Source: Borrelia hispanica CRI (lineage in GTDB: Bacteria; Spirochaetota; Spirochaetia; Borreliales; Borreliaceae). From it: 64,000 nucleotides of DNA. Position numbers and translations under genes: made by a program. The stretch lies in NCBI RefSeq assembly GCF_000500065.1, contig NZ_AYOU01000164.1, positions 1 to 64,000 on the forward strand, given 5' to 3'. Below the pieces are notes generated by a model. That model searched no databases. It was not told the DNA's origin and saw only the letters and a program-made list of their open reading frames with translations. Position 1 is the stretch's first letter. Each line of letters opens with the position of its first letter. Shown here in pieces: positions 17,888 through 27,452 of this stretch.

Positions 17888-18967
17888 TTATAACTGATTA
17901 TTTTTTAGTGATTGTTCTTGAAATTTAAGTGCTAATGTATTTAGAAGGGAGTCAAGTTCTCCTTGCATAATTTCTTCTAGTTTATAAAGGCTAACATTTG
18001 CCCTATGATCTGTTACTCTATTTTGTGGAAAATTGTAAGTTCTAATTCTCTCGGATCTGTCACCCGAGCCTACTTGTTGTTTTCTATCATTTGAACGTTG
18101 TTCTTGTTTCTTTAAGTTTTCCAATTCATAAAGTCTGGCTCTTAGAATTTTCATGGCCTGTTCTTTATTTTTATGCTGACTTCTTTCATTTTGACATTGT
18201 GCTACAATTCCTGTAGGTAAGTGTGTTATTCTAACAGCAGAATCTGTTGTATTTACATGTTGACCACCAGCTCCAGAAGATCTGTAGACATCTATTCTTA
18301 AGTCTTTGTCATTAATTTCTATATCGGTGTCTTCAACCTCAGGTAATACGGCAACGGTTGCTGCTGAAGTTTGAAGTTTTCCATTAGATTCTGTTATGGG
18401 TACTCTTTGCACTCTATGTACTCCACTTTCATGTTTTAATTTTTTAAATACATCTTTGCCTTTTATTTCAAAACTTACCTCTTTAAATCCACCAAGTTCT
18501 GTTTCATTAAAATTAATAAGTTCTGTTTTCCATTTTTTCTTTTCAGAATATTTTGTATACATTTCATAAAGATTATGTGCAAAAAGAGCAGCTTCTTCTC
18601 CTCCTGTCCCAGCTCTGATTTCTATAATAATATTTTTATCATCATTTTCATCTTGATGTAGTAGTAATATTTTAATTCTATTTTCCATCTCATCTTTTTT
18701 AGAATATAAGTGAGCTAGTTCTTGCTTAATTAAATCTTTCATTTCTAAATTATCTTCTTCGGATAAAATTTTTTGGTTTTCATTAATTTGATTTAGTATG
18801 TGTTGATATTCATCTTTCTTTTCCTTGATTTTTTCTAGATAATTATATTCTTTTATTATTTTTGAATATTCTTTTTGGTTTTTAATTAAATTTACGTCTT
18901 GTAATTTTTGTTCAAGTATTTTAATTTTGCTTTCGATGGGATTTAATTTTTCTAAAAACATCTTCAT
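17888..18967 (-). CDS. prfA: Peptide chain release factor 1
   Basis: Ends translation at UAA and UAG. The catalytic loop is [20 protein letters not shown] with the universal GGQ. The stop-codon recognition loop reads [14 protein letters not shown], so the RF1 tripeptide is Pro-Ile-Thr where E. coli has Pro-Ala-Thr. The C-terminal region includes [20 protein letters not shown]. It has 359 aa. It opens the prfA-prmC-rel operon. The 297-bp region upstream holds the divergent promoters for prfA and the TPR gene. Confidence 0.96.
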   Translation of the reverse strand: MKMFLEKLNPIESKIKILEQKLQDVNLIKNQKEYSKIIKEYNYLEKIKEKKDEYQHILNQINENQKILSEEDNLEMKDLIKQELAHLYSKKDEMENRIKILLLHQDENDDKNIIIEIRAGTGGEEAALFAHNLYEMYTKYSEKKKWKTELINFNETELGGFKEVSFEIKGKDVFKKLKHESGVHRVQRVPITESNGKLQTSAATVAVLPEVEDTDIEINDKDLRIDVYRSSGAGGQHVNTTDSAVRITHLPTGIVAQCQNERSQHKNKEQAMKILRARLYELENLKKQEQRSNDRKQQVGSGDRSERIRTYNFPQNRVTDHRANVSLYKLEEIMQGELDSLLNTLALKFQEQSLKNNQL

Positions 18968-19264
18968 TTCTCCTAATCAAGTAGTAAATATTTTATCCTA
19001 ATTTTGAATTTTTTTGGTATATTGACTTATAGATTTTATCTAATAGGTTCTTTAGGTACAATTTTGATAAATAAGTTTAACCATAAAAATTAAGTATATT
19101 TTTTTAATTTTTTATATAATATGTTTATTGAGATTGGATGTTAAAGATTTATTTTATTAAATGTCTTGGTATGTTTATATATTAAATAAGTTATATGTTT
19201 TTTAAGTAGTAGTATATATGAAATATGTTATGTCTTTAATAAACCAGTTAAGAAGGGGTTATTT

Positions 19265-20407
19265 ATGTTAGACAATAAACTTTTAGATGATTTTGAAGAT
19301 ATCTCGCAAAATTCTGATAAAGAACTTCTTGATGTTACTGAAAAATCCAAAAGGGGTTATCAGTTAATAAAGGAAGAGAGACTTTTTGAAGCAGAATCAT
19401 TGTTTAATGATATCTTACAAAAGGATGATGATAATAATTATGCTCTTGTTGGACTTGGAGACATTGAAAGAAAGAAGCGTAACTTTGATAAAGCTATAAT
19501 TTATTATCAAAAATGCCTTGCCAAACATTCAAATAATAATTATGCTCTTTTTGGGTTGGGAGATTGTTATAGAAGTTTGGGAGATTATAAGAAGGCCACA
19601 GACGTATGGGAAGAATATTTAAAGTATGATTCTGAAAATATTACGGTTCTTACAAGAGTTGCGTCTTCTTATAGAAAATTAAAAAATTTTCAAAAATCAA
19701 GACAATCATATTTAAGAGTATTAGAGCTTGTACCTGATAATGATTATGCACTTGTTGGTATTGGACATTTGTATTATGACTTTAAGGAATATAAAGAAGC
19801 TTTGAAATATTGGCTTAAGATGTATGAAATAAATCAAGTTAAGATAGATGTTCGTGTATTAACTTCAATTGGGAATTGTTATAGAAAATTGAAGGAATTT
19901 GGTAAAGGCATTTATTTTTTTAAAAGAGCTTTGGAAATTTCTCCAAATAACTTTTATGCTATTTTTGGACTTGCTGATTGCTATAGAGGAAGTAAAGAGT
20001 ATGCTGAGGCTTTAAAATATTGGCTTACAATCATAGATAGGGATCCAAAAAATAATTTAGTTTTAACAAGGGTGGGGGATACATATAGGTATTTGAAAGA
20101 TTATGAAAATGCACAAATTTATTATAAGAAAGCACTTGATGTTGATTTTGATATGTTTGCTATACTTGGTCTTGCATTACTTCAAAAAGAACAGGGGCAA
20201 TATGAAGAAGCATTGACAGCTATTAAGAATTTAATAAAAACTAATCCAAAAAATTCAATATTGTATGTAAATGTTGCTGAGTGTTATGAGGCTTTAGGTC
20301 AGATTGAAGATGCTATCGATATTTTATCGAGTTTCTTGCAACTTGGAATGAAGAATGTTACCATTATTGACTATATTACTAATCTTAAAAAGAAGATGGA
20401 TGCATGA
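19265..20407 (+). CDS. TPR repeat protein
   Basis: A 380-aa protein made almost wholly of tetratricopeptide repeats of about 34 residues (NYALVGLGDIERKKRNFDKA; NYALFGLGDCYRSLGDYKKA; FYAIFGLADCYRGSKEYAEA). It has no signal peptide, so it is probably a cytoplasmic scaffold. A Shine-Dalgarno AAGGGG precedes ATG 19265. Its stop overlaps the tatD start in ATGA, so the two are translationally coupled. The partner is unknown. Confidence 0.9.
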   Translation: MLDNKLLDDFEDISQNSDKELLDVTEKSKRGYQLIKEERLFEAESLFNDILQKDDDNNYALVGLGDIERKKRNFDKAIIYYQKCLAKHSNNNYALFGLGDCYRSLGDYKKATDVWEEYLKYDSENITVLTRVASSYRKLKNFQKSRQSYLRVLELVPDNDYALVGIGHLYYDFKEYKEALKYWLKMYEINQVKIDVRVLTSIGNCYRKLKEFGKGIYFFKRALEISPNNFYAIFGLADCYRGSKEYAEALKYWLTIIDRDPKNNLVLTRVGDTYRYLKDYENAQIYYKKALDVDFDMFAILGLALLQKEQGQYEEALTAIKNLIKTNPKNSILYVNVAECYEALGQIEDAIDILSSFLQLGMKNVTIIDYITNLKKKMDA

Positions 20408-21201
20408 AAGTTGATTTTAATAGAGCTATTTTTTTCGAAAAATTGATAGATACTCATGTTCATTTTAATGAAATTAAGAAACATTCTGTAGATATTCATT
20501 ATATTATTAGTGAATGTTTTAAAAGTGGCTTTTCTTATTTTATTGATATTGGACTTCATCCTAGTGATTTTTATGAAAGAAAACAACTTTTAAACACTTA
20601 TTCTAATATTGCATTAACAGTTGGAATTCATCCTTTAAATAAAGCTTCAAATAGTGATTTTGAATTGATTGAAAAGATTTTAATGACAGAAAGTGTTATT
20701 GCTATTGGTGAAGTTGGACTTGATTACTTTAAGGCAGATAATAAAAATGAACAAATTGAGGTTTTAGGGATGCAGTTAGATTTAGCTAGTAAATATCAAA
20801 AGCCTGTTATTTTGCATGTAAGAGAAGCTTATGATGATATTTATAATATTGTTAAATCGTCTAATTTTATGCATAGAGGAATATTGCATTGTTATTCTGG
20901 TACTTATGATTATGCTAAAAAATTTATTGATCTTGGATTTAAGATATCTTTTGCAGGTAATCTAACTTTTAAAAATTCAGATCTTTTAAGAACAGTTTTA
21001 AAGAAGTTGAATATTGAAGATATTTTAATTGAAACAGATAGTCCGTTTTTAGCACCAGTTCCTTTGAGGGGTAAGGTTAATACTCCATTTTTTTTGGGAT
21101 ATACATGTATTGAGATTGCTAAAATTAAAAATTGTGATATGGCAAAAATTGTATCTACTTTTTATAATAATTTTAAGGATTTATTTAAAGATTTGATTTA
21201 A
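20404..21201 (+). CDS. tatD: TatD family metal-dependent hydrolase/DNase
   Basis: A TIM-barrel amidohydrolase-type protein; family members act as 3'-5' exonucleases or D-Tyr-tRNA-type hydrolases. Metal ligands are visible in order: IDTHVHFNE (HxH), VGIHP, IGEVGLDYF (Glu), VILHVREAYDD (His), GILHCYSG (His) and LIETDSPFLAPVP (Asp). It has 265 aa, the usual length. It is coupled to the upstream TPR gene by an ATGA overlap. Confidence 0.93.
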   Translation: MKVDFNRAIFFEKLIDTHVHFNEIKKHSVDIHYIISECFKSGFSYFIDIGLHPSDFYERKQLLNTYSNIALTVGIHPLNKASNSDFELIEKILMTESVIAIGEVGLDYFKADNKNEQIEVLGMQLDLASKYQKPVILHVREAYDDIYNIVKSSNFMHRGILHCYSGTYDYAKKFIDLGFKISFAGNLTFKNSDLLRTVLKKLNIEDILIETDSPFLAPVPLRGKVNTPFFLGYTCIEIAKIKNCDMAKIVSTFYNNFKDLFKDLI

Positions 21202-21291
21202 GAATAATTTTCTTTTATTATTTTTAAATTTTTTATTGTTAAATTTGTAATTATTATTTTATTTTGATTTAAAATTCATTTATCGTTAAAC

Positions 21292-22038
21292 TTATTTTGT
21301 TGTTTTATAAATATTAAGTTCATATTGAAAATTTTTGTTGATGTTTTGTATTATTTCAATTAAATTGAGTACATTAATGCTGATTATATATTTTACATTA
21401 ACTTCTTTTATGTCTTGTTTTATATTCCCAATCAATATGAATTCTATTTGTTTAAATAATGATGATTCTGATAATTTTTTTAAAAAAATGTGATTGTTTC
21501 TCATTGAAAATATGATTGCTTTTGTTATTTTTGGAGTAATTAAGTTTTTTATGTGAGAAATATTTTTATCGTCTATGGTAGTAATTTTTATATTATGATC
21601 TTGTGCAATTTTTTCTAAATATTTAGAATCTTCTTGATTTATTGTATTATCTCTTATGATTAATGAAGTTGTTAAATCGATTGAAGGATCATTAAATATA
21701 GAATTTATTGCTTTTTTTAATGAAAATTGAATTTCTGAGAGATAGAAGGTTTTTTTTTTGATTTGTTCAGTATTTAGTATTTCGTTATTTAGTTTATGTG
21801 TAAGTAGTATTTTGTCGCTATTGTTTAGTTTTTCCTTGATATTTTCGATGTCTTTTTCATTTATAAATAGTATATTTTCTTGGATAAATGGGGTATTTTT
21901 TATTTTAAAAAAATATTCTGTTGCATTTGAAAAAATTATAACATAGTTAAAATCTTTGTCTGTGATTTTATCTTTTGTGCAACTGAGATATGAGATTAAA
22001 ATTATTGTAATAGGTAAAATATTTATTTTATATAGCAT
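21292..22038 (-). CDS. Putative lipoprotein, about 248 aa
   Basis: Not recognised. From ATG 22038 it begins LYKINILPITIILISYLSC followed by TKDK, a lipoprotein-type signal whose Cys follows a loose spirochete lipobox (Tyr-Leu-Ser-Cys). The mature part is Lys/Ile/Asn-rich and may be a periplasmic-binding-like alternation of helices and strands (KAIIFSMRNNHIF; IEFILIGNI). A longer reading from TTG 22053 overlaps the upstream gene. The gene follows the 218-aa membrane protein with a gap of 4 bp, so the pair is probably one operon. Confidence 0.8.
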   Translation of the reverse strand: MLYKINILPITIILISYLSCTKDKITDKDFNYVIIFSNATEYFFKIKNTPFIQENILFINEKDIENIKEKLNNSDKILLTHKLNNEILNTEQIKKKTFYLSEIQFSLKKAINSIFNDPSIDLTTSLIIRDNTINQEDSKYLEKIAQDHNIKITTIDDKNISHIKNLITPKITKAIIFSMRNNHIFLKKLSESSLFKQIEFILIGNIKQDIKEVNVKYIISINVLNLIEIIQNINKNFQYELNIYKTTK

Positions 22039-22042
22039 TATT

Positions 22043-22699
22043 TTAAGTTCCAATAGTTTTTTTGTTTAAGATTGTTATTCCTAATAATATTAGTGATATA
22101 GCTAGAGAGTATATTTGTTGGTTAATTAAGATAAATACTTTTAAAAGTGTGATAATTATTTCTAGGATTAAAATAGGAATAAAAATTGCTTGATACCCAT
22201 TTATATTTTGCGTTAGATGTCGTCGTATTCCTTTTTCGCATATAATTGCTGTGAATATTAGTTCCAACATATGTATTAATGGTATTTTAATATATTCGTA
22301 TGTGCCAAAAACTTTGCTGTTTATTATGAGGAAAGAAATATTTTTAGAAAAAATAAGCCCAAATGCAAAGTATATTAAAAATATTGGATTGTGTCTTAAT
22401 AATGAATTTGGGTTTAATGTGAAGAAAAATGTGAATATGAACAATGGAAAGATATAGTAGTAAATTTGTTCTTTAATGAATATTGAATATATTAAGTCAA
22501 ATTTTGTTTGATAGTTTATGAGTAAATTTTTATATAATATGAATTCTTCTATCAGATATAATGAAGAAAAAATGGTTGCTGCAAGCAATATTGACATTGC
22601 ATATGTGTAGTTTTGTTTTATAAATTTTAATTGAGGATGTTTTATTTGCATGTATATTTTAAGGACTAAAGGTAGACTGACGATTAAAAATACATTCAT
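22043..22699 (-). CDS. Integral membrane protein, 218 aa
   Basis: No family recognised. It has about six hydrophobic segments, including the N-terminal NVFLIVSLPLVLKIYM and the C-terminal SLAISLILLGITILN. There is no catalytic-looking motif. It is followed at once by the putative lipoprotein gene, suggesting a two-component envelope unit. Confidence 0.8.
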   Translation of the reverse strand: MNVFLIVSLPLVLKIYMQIKHPQLKFIKQNYTYAMSILLAATIFSSLYLIEEFILYKNLLINYQTKFDLIYSIFIKEQIYYYIFPLFIFTFFFTLNPNSLLRHNPIFLIYFAFGLIFSKNISFLIINSKVFGTYEYIKIPLIHMLELIFTAIICEKGIRRHLTQNINGYQAIFIPILILEIIITLLKVFILINQQIYSLAISLILLGITILNKKTIGT

Positions 22700-22727
22700 A
22701 ATAAGTAGATTTTACTTTTAAATTATT

Positions 22728-22851
22728 TATTAATCAATTAAATTTGTATTTTTTAGGATTTTGTGGTAATTCTTTTGTTATTGTATTTAATAGATTTGTG
22801 TTCGAATTTACTTTTTATGGAAGGTATATTAAAATTAGTTATTGATTAATA
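22728..22851 (+). promoter_or_regulatory. Long-range inverted repeat in the infC leader
   Basis: TATTAATCAAT (22728-22738) is perfectly complementary to ATTGATTAATA (22841-22851). The second arm lies just before the GAGGAG Shine-Dalgarno at 22858-22863. If transcribed, the pairing could affect infC translation. No transcript start is known, and the left arm may lie outside the mRNA. Confidence 0.35.
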
Positions 22852-22876
22852 CTGTTTGAGGAGTACGTATTTTTAG

Positions 22877-23437
22877 ATGATAAATAGAAATTCCGGTAAG
22901 GATAGGGATAGGTCGAGATCGGGTGATAAAGAATTGAGAATTAATCATAAAATTAAGGCTCGCGAAGTTAGAGTTGTTTTTAATGATGGTACTCAATCTG
23001 TTTTGCCAATTGAAGATGCTATTAAATGTGCTAGAGATGTTGAGCTTGATTTGGTTGAAGTTTCGCCAAATGCATTGCCTCCTGTTTGTAAAATAATTGA
23101 TTATGGGAAATACAAGTTTCATCAGGAAAAACGTCAAAAAGAGCAAAGAAAAAATCAGAAAATAATTAAGCTTAAAGAAGTTAGGATGCAACCAAAAATA
23201 GATACTCATGATCTTGATTTTAAGTATAAAAATATTTTAGGATTCCTCAATGAAGGAAATAAAGTAAAGGTTACTATAAGATTTAGAGGACGTGAACTTG
23301 CTCATACTCATTTAGGATATGGGATTTTAGAGAGCATTCTTGAACGCGTAGGTGATTCTAATTATGTTTTAGAATCACCAGCTAGGATGGAAGGGAAGAC
23401 AATGTTCTTAATTATTGCACCTAAATCTAAGAAGTAA
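22877..23437 (+). CDS. infC: Translation initiation factor IF-3
   Basis: Binds the 30S subunit and checks the start codon. The signature region [15 protein letters not shown] is followed by [20 protein letters not shown] and GKYKFHQEK, then by the C-terminal domain with [16 protein letters not shown]. It has 186 aa. The codon just before ATG 22877 is a TAG stop, so this is the first possible start in frame; it lies 13 nt after GAGGAG, unusually far. It heads the infC-rpmI-rplT operon. Confidence 0.96.
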   Translation: MINRNSGKDRDRSRSGDKELRINHKIKAREVRVVFNDGTQSVLPIEDAIKCARDVELDLVEVSPNALPPVCKIIDYGKYKFHQEKRQKEQRKNQKIIKLKEVRMQPKIDTHDLDFKYKNILGFLNEGNKVKVTIRFRGRELAHTHLGYGILESILERVGDSNYVLESPARMEGKTMFLIIAPKSKK

Positions 23438-23459
23438 TTGATAAGGAGATGTAACATAA

Positions 23460-23657
23460 ATGTCAAAAATGAAGACATGCAAAAGTGCAAGGAAAAGATA
23501 TGCTTTTACTTCAAAGGGTAAAGTTAAATATAAAAAGCAAAATTTAAGACATCTTTTAACAAAGAAATCTGCAAAGAGAAAGCGGAATTTAGGTAAGTCA
23601 GGGTTAGTTTCAAGTGTTGAAGTTAAGAGAATTAAAACCTTATTGCCTTATGTTTAA
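23460..23657 (+). CDS. rpmI: 50S ribosomal protein L35
   Basis: A 65-aa basic protein starting [20 protein letters not shown], the L35 pattern. It sits between infC and rplT in the order conserved across bacteria. It has an AAGGAG Shine-Dalgarno. Confidence 0.96.
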   Translation: MSKMKTCKSARKRYAFTSKGKVKYKKQNLRHLLTKKSAKRKRNLGKSGLVSSVEVKRIKTLLPYV

Positions 23658-23677
23658 ATATTGTTTTAGGAGATTAT

Positions 23678-24025
23678 ATGGCTAGAGTGAAAAATGGGAT
23701 AGTTCATGTTGCAAGACGAAAGAGAATTTTAAAGAAAACTAAAGGTTTTTGGGGTACTAAAAAAAGTAATTATAAGAAAGCTAAAGATACTCTTCGTAAG
23801 GGTATGATGTATGCTACAAGAGATAGAAAGACTCGTAAAAGAGATTTAAGAAGTTTGTGGATTGTAAGAATTTCTGCTGCTTTGACGGGTATGGGAATAA
23901 GTTATTCAAGGTTTTTTGATGGTTTGAGAAAACTTAATATTAAGCTTAATAGAAAAATTTTATCTAATTTGGCAATTGAAGATATTGAAAGTTTTAAAAA
24001 GATTGTTTATGAAATAAAAAATTAA
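23678..24025 (+). CDS. rplT: 50S ribosomal protein L20
   Basis: A 115-aa basic RNA-binding protein with the L20 pattern: RVKNGIVHVARRKRILKKTK, GFWGTKKSNYKKAKDT, RDRKTRKRDLRSLWIVRI. In other bacteria L20 represses its own operon through the infC leader. It is the last gene of the operon and is followed by a 164-bp region with no gene. Confidence 0.97.
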   Translation: MARVKNGIVHVARRKRILKKTKGFWGTKKSNYKKAKDTLRKGMMYATRDRKTRKRDLRSLWIVRISAALTGMGISYSRFFDGLRKLNIKLNRKILSNLAIEDIESFKKIVYEIKN

Positions 24026-24189
24026 TAGTTTCCTGGGAAGTTTAATTATAGGGATTAGAGTTATTTTTTGCGACATCTCACTAAATTTGGGGGGTTTAAG
24101 TATTTTTTTACGGATAGTTGCTATAGAGCACACTAAAAGTTAAGAATGAAAATCCCATCTTTGAAAATAGCGCTAAATAAAACATTTCT
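24026..24189. other. Intergenic region of unusual composition
   Basis: Between rplT and the 99-aa gene. It contains C/G-richer stretches (TTCCTGGGAAG, GCGACATCTCAC, TTGGGGGGTTT, TAGCGCTA) that stand out from the surrounding AT-rich DNA. GGGATT (24051-24056) could pair with AATCCC (24151-24156). No gene, tRNA or clear terminator was found. Confidence 0.4.
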
Positions 24190-24489
24190 ATGTTGGCTTC
24201 TTGGGATTTATTTAAAAGGGCTGGTATTGTGAAATTCATTTCTCTTGGTAATATCAAAAAAGAATGTAGTCACATCTATTATAGGAGTGTATATTTTGCA
24301 GATGCTTTTTATGAATATAATGGTTTTAGGGAAGTTAAACATGTAAAATTTATAATTGAAGTAACGCCTTTGAACGAGAAACATGTTACTATTGAGTTTT
24401 TGGAGCCTCTCAATTATCCTGTTTTAAGTTTAATGGTTGCAATTAAAAGGCATGTCATTGAACTTAATACAAAAGGTGAACTTCCTTGA
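24190..24489 (+). CDS. Hypothetical protein, 99 aa
   Basis: No family recognised. It is a small protein with a mixed helix/strand pattern (HVKFIIEVTPLNEKHVTIEF) and no signal peptide. No Shine-Dalgarno is evident before ATG 24190. It overlaps the tsaE start by 4 bp (TTGA), so it is probably co-expressed with tsaE and tsaB. Confidence 0.8.
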   Translation: MLASWDLFKRAGIVKFISLGNIKKECSHIYYRSVYFADAFYEYNGFREVKHVKFIIEVTPLNEKHVTIEFLEPLNYPVLSLMVAIKRHVIELNTKGELP

Positions 24490-24914
24490 TATTATCTTTT
24501 AAAAAAGAAGATGAGATGATAACTTTTGCTAAATCTTTTTTTAATCCTTTACCTATTGGTAAAATATTTGCTCTTTATGGCGAAATAGGTGCTGGAAAGA
24601 CGACTTTTTTAAAAGGTTTGGCTTTAAGTCTTGGGATTTCTTGTTTTGTAAGTCCGACTTATAACATTATTAATGTTTATGAATTTGCAAATTTTAGATT
24701 TTATCATATTGATTTGTATCGTTTGCATCTTTTAGATGAATTTGAACTTATTGGTGGAATGGAACTTTTATTGGATATGTCATCCATAATAGCTATTGAA
24801 TGGCCAGATATAGTTGTTGATATTTTACCTAAAGACAGATTGAGATTTTTAAAATTTAAAATTAAAGATGATAGTAGGATTTTGGAATTTGATAATGAAT
24901 ACTCTTGCAATTGA
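24486..24914 (+). CDS. tsaE: tRNA threonylcarbamoyladenosine (t6A) factor TsaE
   Basis: An ATPase needed for t6A synthesis on ANN-decoding tRNAs. The Walker A motif is GEIGAGKTTFLKGLA, followed by FVSPTYNIINVYE, HIDLYRL and IAIEWPD, all typical of the family. It has 142 aa. The start is TTG 24486, overlapping the upstream TGA and preceded by AAGGTGA. tsaB follows with an overlap, so two partners of the t6A complex are adjacent. Confidence 0.95.
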   Translation: MILSFKKEDEMITFAKSFFNPLPIGKIFALYGEIGAGKTTFLKGLALSLGISCFVSPTYNIINVYEFANFRFYHIDLYRLHLLDEFELIGGMELLLDMSSIIAIEWPDIVVDILPKDRLRFLKFKIKDDSRILEFDNEYSCN

Positions 24915-25557
24915 ATATTCATATAAAAATTTATTGATTTATTTTCAAATTAACGAAAAAATTTTGTTTCTTCTTAAGAATAAACATGAAGTCAATAATG
25001 TTCTTAATGTGCCCAAATTATTTAATGATTTTGTATTAGATAAAAATATTGCTCTTGGTGATCTTGATTTACTTATTAATTCTTCTGGGCCTGGTTCTTT
25101 TACGGGTTTAAGAATTAGTTTAAGTTTTATTAAGGGCCTTTCCTTAGGACTTTCAATTCCTTTTGTTAATATTCCTACTTTTGATGTTTGTGTAAGATTG
25201 TTTCATACAGAGTCGGATATTCTAGTTTTAAGTTTTACTGCAGGTAGATATTTTCTTGGGCATTATAGAAATTTTAAATTATGTAGTAATATTGTTTGTT
25301 TTTCTGAAACAGACTTATTGAAATATTTAAATGGACTTGACTTTAAATTTGTTATTGTGGGTAATGGTGTTGATTTTGTTTATGAAAAATTTAAAAGTAG
25401 GTTTATAGTTATTGATGATATGTGTGCTTTTGGTGCAGTTTTGACTGATCTTGGTAAAGCAAAGTACTCCAAGAGCAGACAGGGTGATGATATTTTATCA
25501 GGACCTTGTTATGTAAGACCTAGTGATGCTGAAATTAATTCTTATTTACTAAAATAA
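24895..25557 (+). CDS. tsaB: t6A biosynthesis protein TsaB
   Basis: A non-catalytic ASKHA-fold partner of TsaD in t6A synthesis. The start at ATG 24895 gives [13 protein letters not shown], matching the family opening; an earlier in-frame ATG at 24868 would add nine residues of non-family sequence. The signature [20 protein letters not shown] is complete, followed by [17 protein letters not shown]. It has 220 aa. It overlaps tsaE by 20 bp and the end of the convergent csrA by 16 bp. Confidence 0.93.
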
Positions 25558-25778
25558 TCAAATAGTTTTTTAATTTTATGTATATTGTTTTTATCTTGTA
25601 ATATTGATTTTTTGTTTTCTTCCTTAATGATGTCATAAATTTCAGATCTAAGTATTTTAATGTTTTCTGGGGCTTTTATTGCTATTTTTACACTATCTTT
25701 TTTTATTTCCAATATTGAAATTTCGATATTAGAGTCTATTTTAATGCTTTCATTTGCTTTTCTTGATAGTACTAACAT
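25542..25778 (-). CDS. csrA: Carbon storage/translation regulator CsrA
   Basis: A small RNA-binding dimer that blocks translation by binding GGA in leader hairpins. The opening [20 protein letters not shown] and the segment [19 protein letters not shown] are diagnostic. It has 78 aa. In B. burgdorferi CsrA controls flagellin synthesis. It is the last gene of flgN-flgK-flgL-fliW-csrA, 2 bp after fliW, whose product antagonises CsrA in other bacteria. Confidence 0.97.
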
Positions 25779-25780
25779 AT

Positions 25781-26173
25781 TTATTCCTTAAAAACTCTAT
25801 ATCTAAGATAATGTTCTTCATTAGTAGAGATGGCTTGTTTTCCAATTAATTTTTTTTTATTTAATATAATTGGGGCTTTGAGGTTTGCAGTTATTTCTTT
25901 ATAATTTTTTACGTGCATGTTGATGATGCATAGTATTACCTTTTCGTTTTCATTTTCTGCTTGGATATCTAACCAATCCTTGTTTTCTATTTTTGGCAAA
26001 TATTTTTCTAAAAAGTTAAATGGGGATGTTACTAAAAAATTTATTTCTCCATTTATTGATTGCATTATAGAGAATGGTTTATGTTCAGAGTCTTTAATTA
26101 TAAATTCTTTAATATCTTCAAATCCTAATATTCCTTCAGGAAATTTAACTTTTATACTAAGTTTGTTTTTCAT
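25781..26173 (-). CDS. fliW: Flagellar assembly factor FliW
   Basis: Binds CsrA and flagellin, coupling flagellin translation to filament assembly. Family landmarks are [19 protein letters not shown] near the start, [15 protein letters not shown], and [20 protein letters not shown] followed by LKAPIILN. It has 130 aa. It lies between flgL and csrA with gaps of 1 and 2 bp, the conserved flgL-fliW-csrA order. Confidence 0.96.
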
Positions 26174-26174
26174 T

Positions 26175-27449
26175 TTATTTTAAGAAATCTAATAATGTTG
26201 TTTGCATTATTCTTGCAGAAACCCCTAAAGATACTTGATAGGCAAGACTTGTCATATTAAGATCTGTGATTGCTTTTGTAACATCAAGATCGGTATATTG
26301 CACCATATCATCTTTCATATCCATTATTTCTTTGCTAAGTCTTGCATGACTTAATTCAAGTCTGTTTTCTTTAGTGCCAATATCAGATAATGTTGATAAA
26401 ATTTTACTTAAACTCTCATCGATTTCTGCTAAATTTCTACTTCCTATAAGTCCTTCTTTATTTTCTTCTAAATTATCTCTCAGGTCGATTAAACTATCAA
26501 AAATTGTTCTATTTCTAATCTCAGCGTTGTTTGCTATATTGTAAGGGGGTTCTTTGGAATCGTTATTTTGATTTAAAATACCAAGATCTTTTAGTACTGT
26601 TGACCCTTCTTCTTCTGTTATCCATATTTGATGAGGTATTGTTGTGTTAATTATTATTGAATTTAATATATTGTCAAGAGAGGCTTCCACTGGAGCAGAT
26701 GATTCATTGATTTTAGCAATGATGTCAGCAGCAGTATCTCCTGCTGTTAATACTATTTCAACATTGTCAATATAAATTTTTGTGTTTTCTTGTACAACGA
26801 AATTGTCAACATTTTTTGATGATGTTATATATTGATTTTGTGAAAAAAATAGCTCACTTCCAGGATAGTTTGTTGAGATATAAATTCCATTACATATCTC
26901 GTTTGTTTGTTGTGATTGATTGCCATTATAGTCTATTTTTATTATTTGAGTTTCTGCTCTATCTTGAGTTAGTTTGTTGATTTTCTTTGCTCTAGTTGCT
27001 TTGAATGCTTCAGCATCGACTTTAGTTCCTGCAAATATGCTATATCCGTCTGCTCCTTTTGCATTTGCTATTGCAAGAATATCTTCAAGTATTGCATTTA
27101 TTTCTTTTGCTATGATTTTTTTATCATCAGTGCCATATGTACCATTTGCTCCTTTAATAGCTATTTCTTTTGCTCGGGTTAAAATATTAGATAGAGATTG
27201 CAAGTATCCTTCTATATATCTTAATTTGCTTTTAGCATTGTTGATATTATGAGAATAGGTATTAAGCTTAAATATATTACTGTCTAATCTTATTGCATGA
27301 GTGACACCCGTTGGATCGTTTCTCAGATTTGTAATTCGTTTGCCACCTTGATATAAACTTTCTAAAAGTTTTGTTATTTTTACTTCTTTGTTTGTTGAAG
27401 ATGATTTTAAGTTATCATATGTTAAAGGATGACTTACTCTGTTAATCAT
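26175..27449 (-). CDS. flgL: Flagellar hook-filament junction protein FlgL
   Basis: Joins hook to filament together with FlgK; in spirochetes the filament is periplasmic. The N-terminal [16 protein letters not shown] and the C-terminal helix [20 protein letters not shown], then [16 protein letters not shown], form the flagellin-type coiled coil. It has 424 aa, long for the family, with an expanded variable middle (about 150-330). It has 3 bp to flgK and 1 bp to fliW. Confidence 0.95.
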   Translation of the reverse strand: MINRVSHPLTYDNLKSSSTNKEVKITKLLESLYQGGKRITNLRNDPTGVTHAIRLDSNIFKLNTYSHNINNAKSKLRYIEGYLQSLSNILTRAKEIAIKGANGTYGTDDKKIIAKEINAILEDILAIANAKGADGYSIFAGTKVDAEAFKATRAKKINKLTQDRAETQIIKIDYNGNQSQQTNEICNGIYISTNYPGSELFFSQNQYITSSKNVDNFVVQENTKIYIDNVEIVLTAGDTAADIIAKINESSAPVEASLDNILNSIIINTTIPHQIWITEEEGSTVLKDLGILNQNNDSKEPPYNIANNAEIRNRTIFDSLIDLRDNLEENKEGLIGSRNLAEIDESLSKILSTLSDIGTKENRLELSHARLSKEIMDMKDDMVQYTDLDVTKAITDLNMTSLAYQVSLGVSARIMQTTLLDFLK

Positions 27450-27452
27450 ATA

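Noticed and set aside
22835-23209. Minus-strand 124-codon reading frame
   Set aside because: It is antisense to infC, a certain gene.
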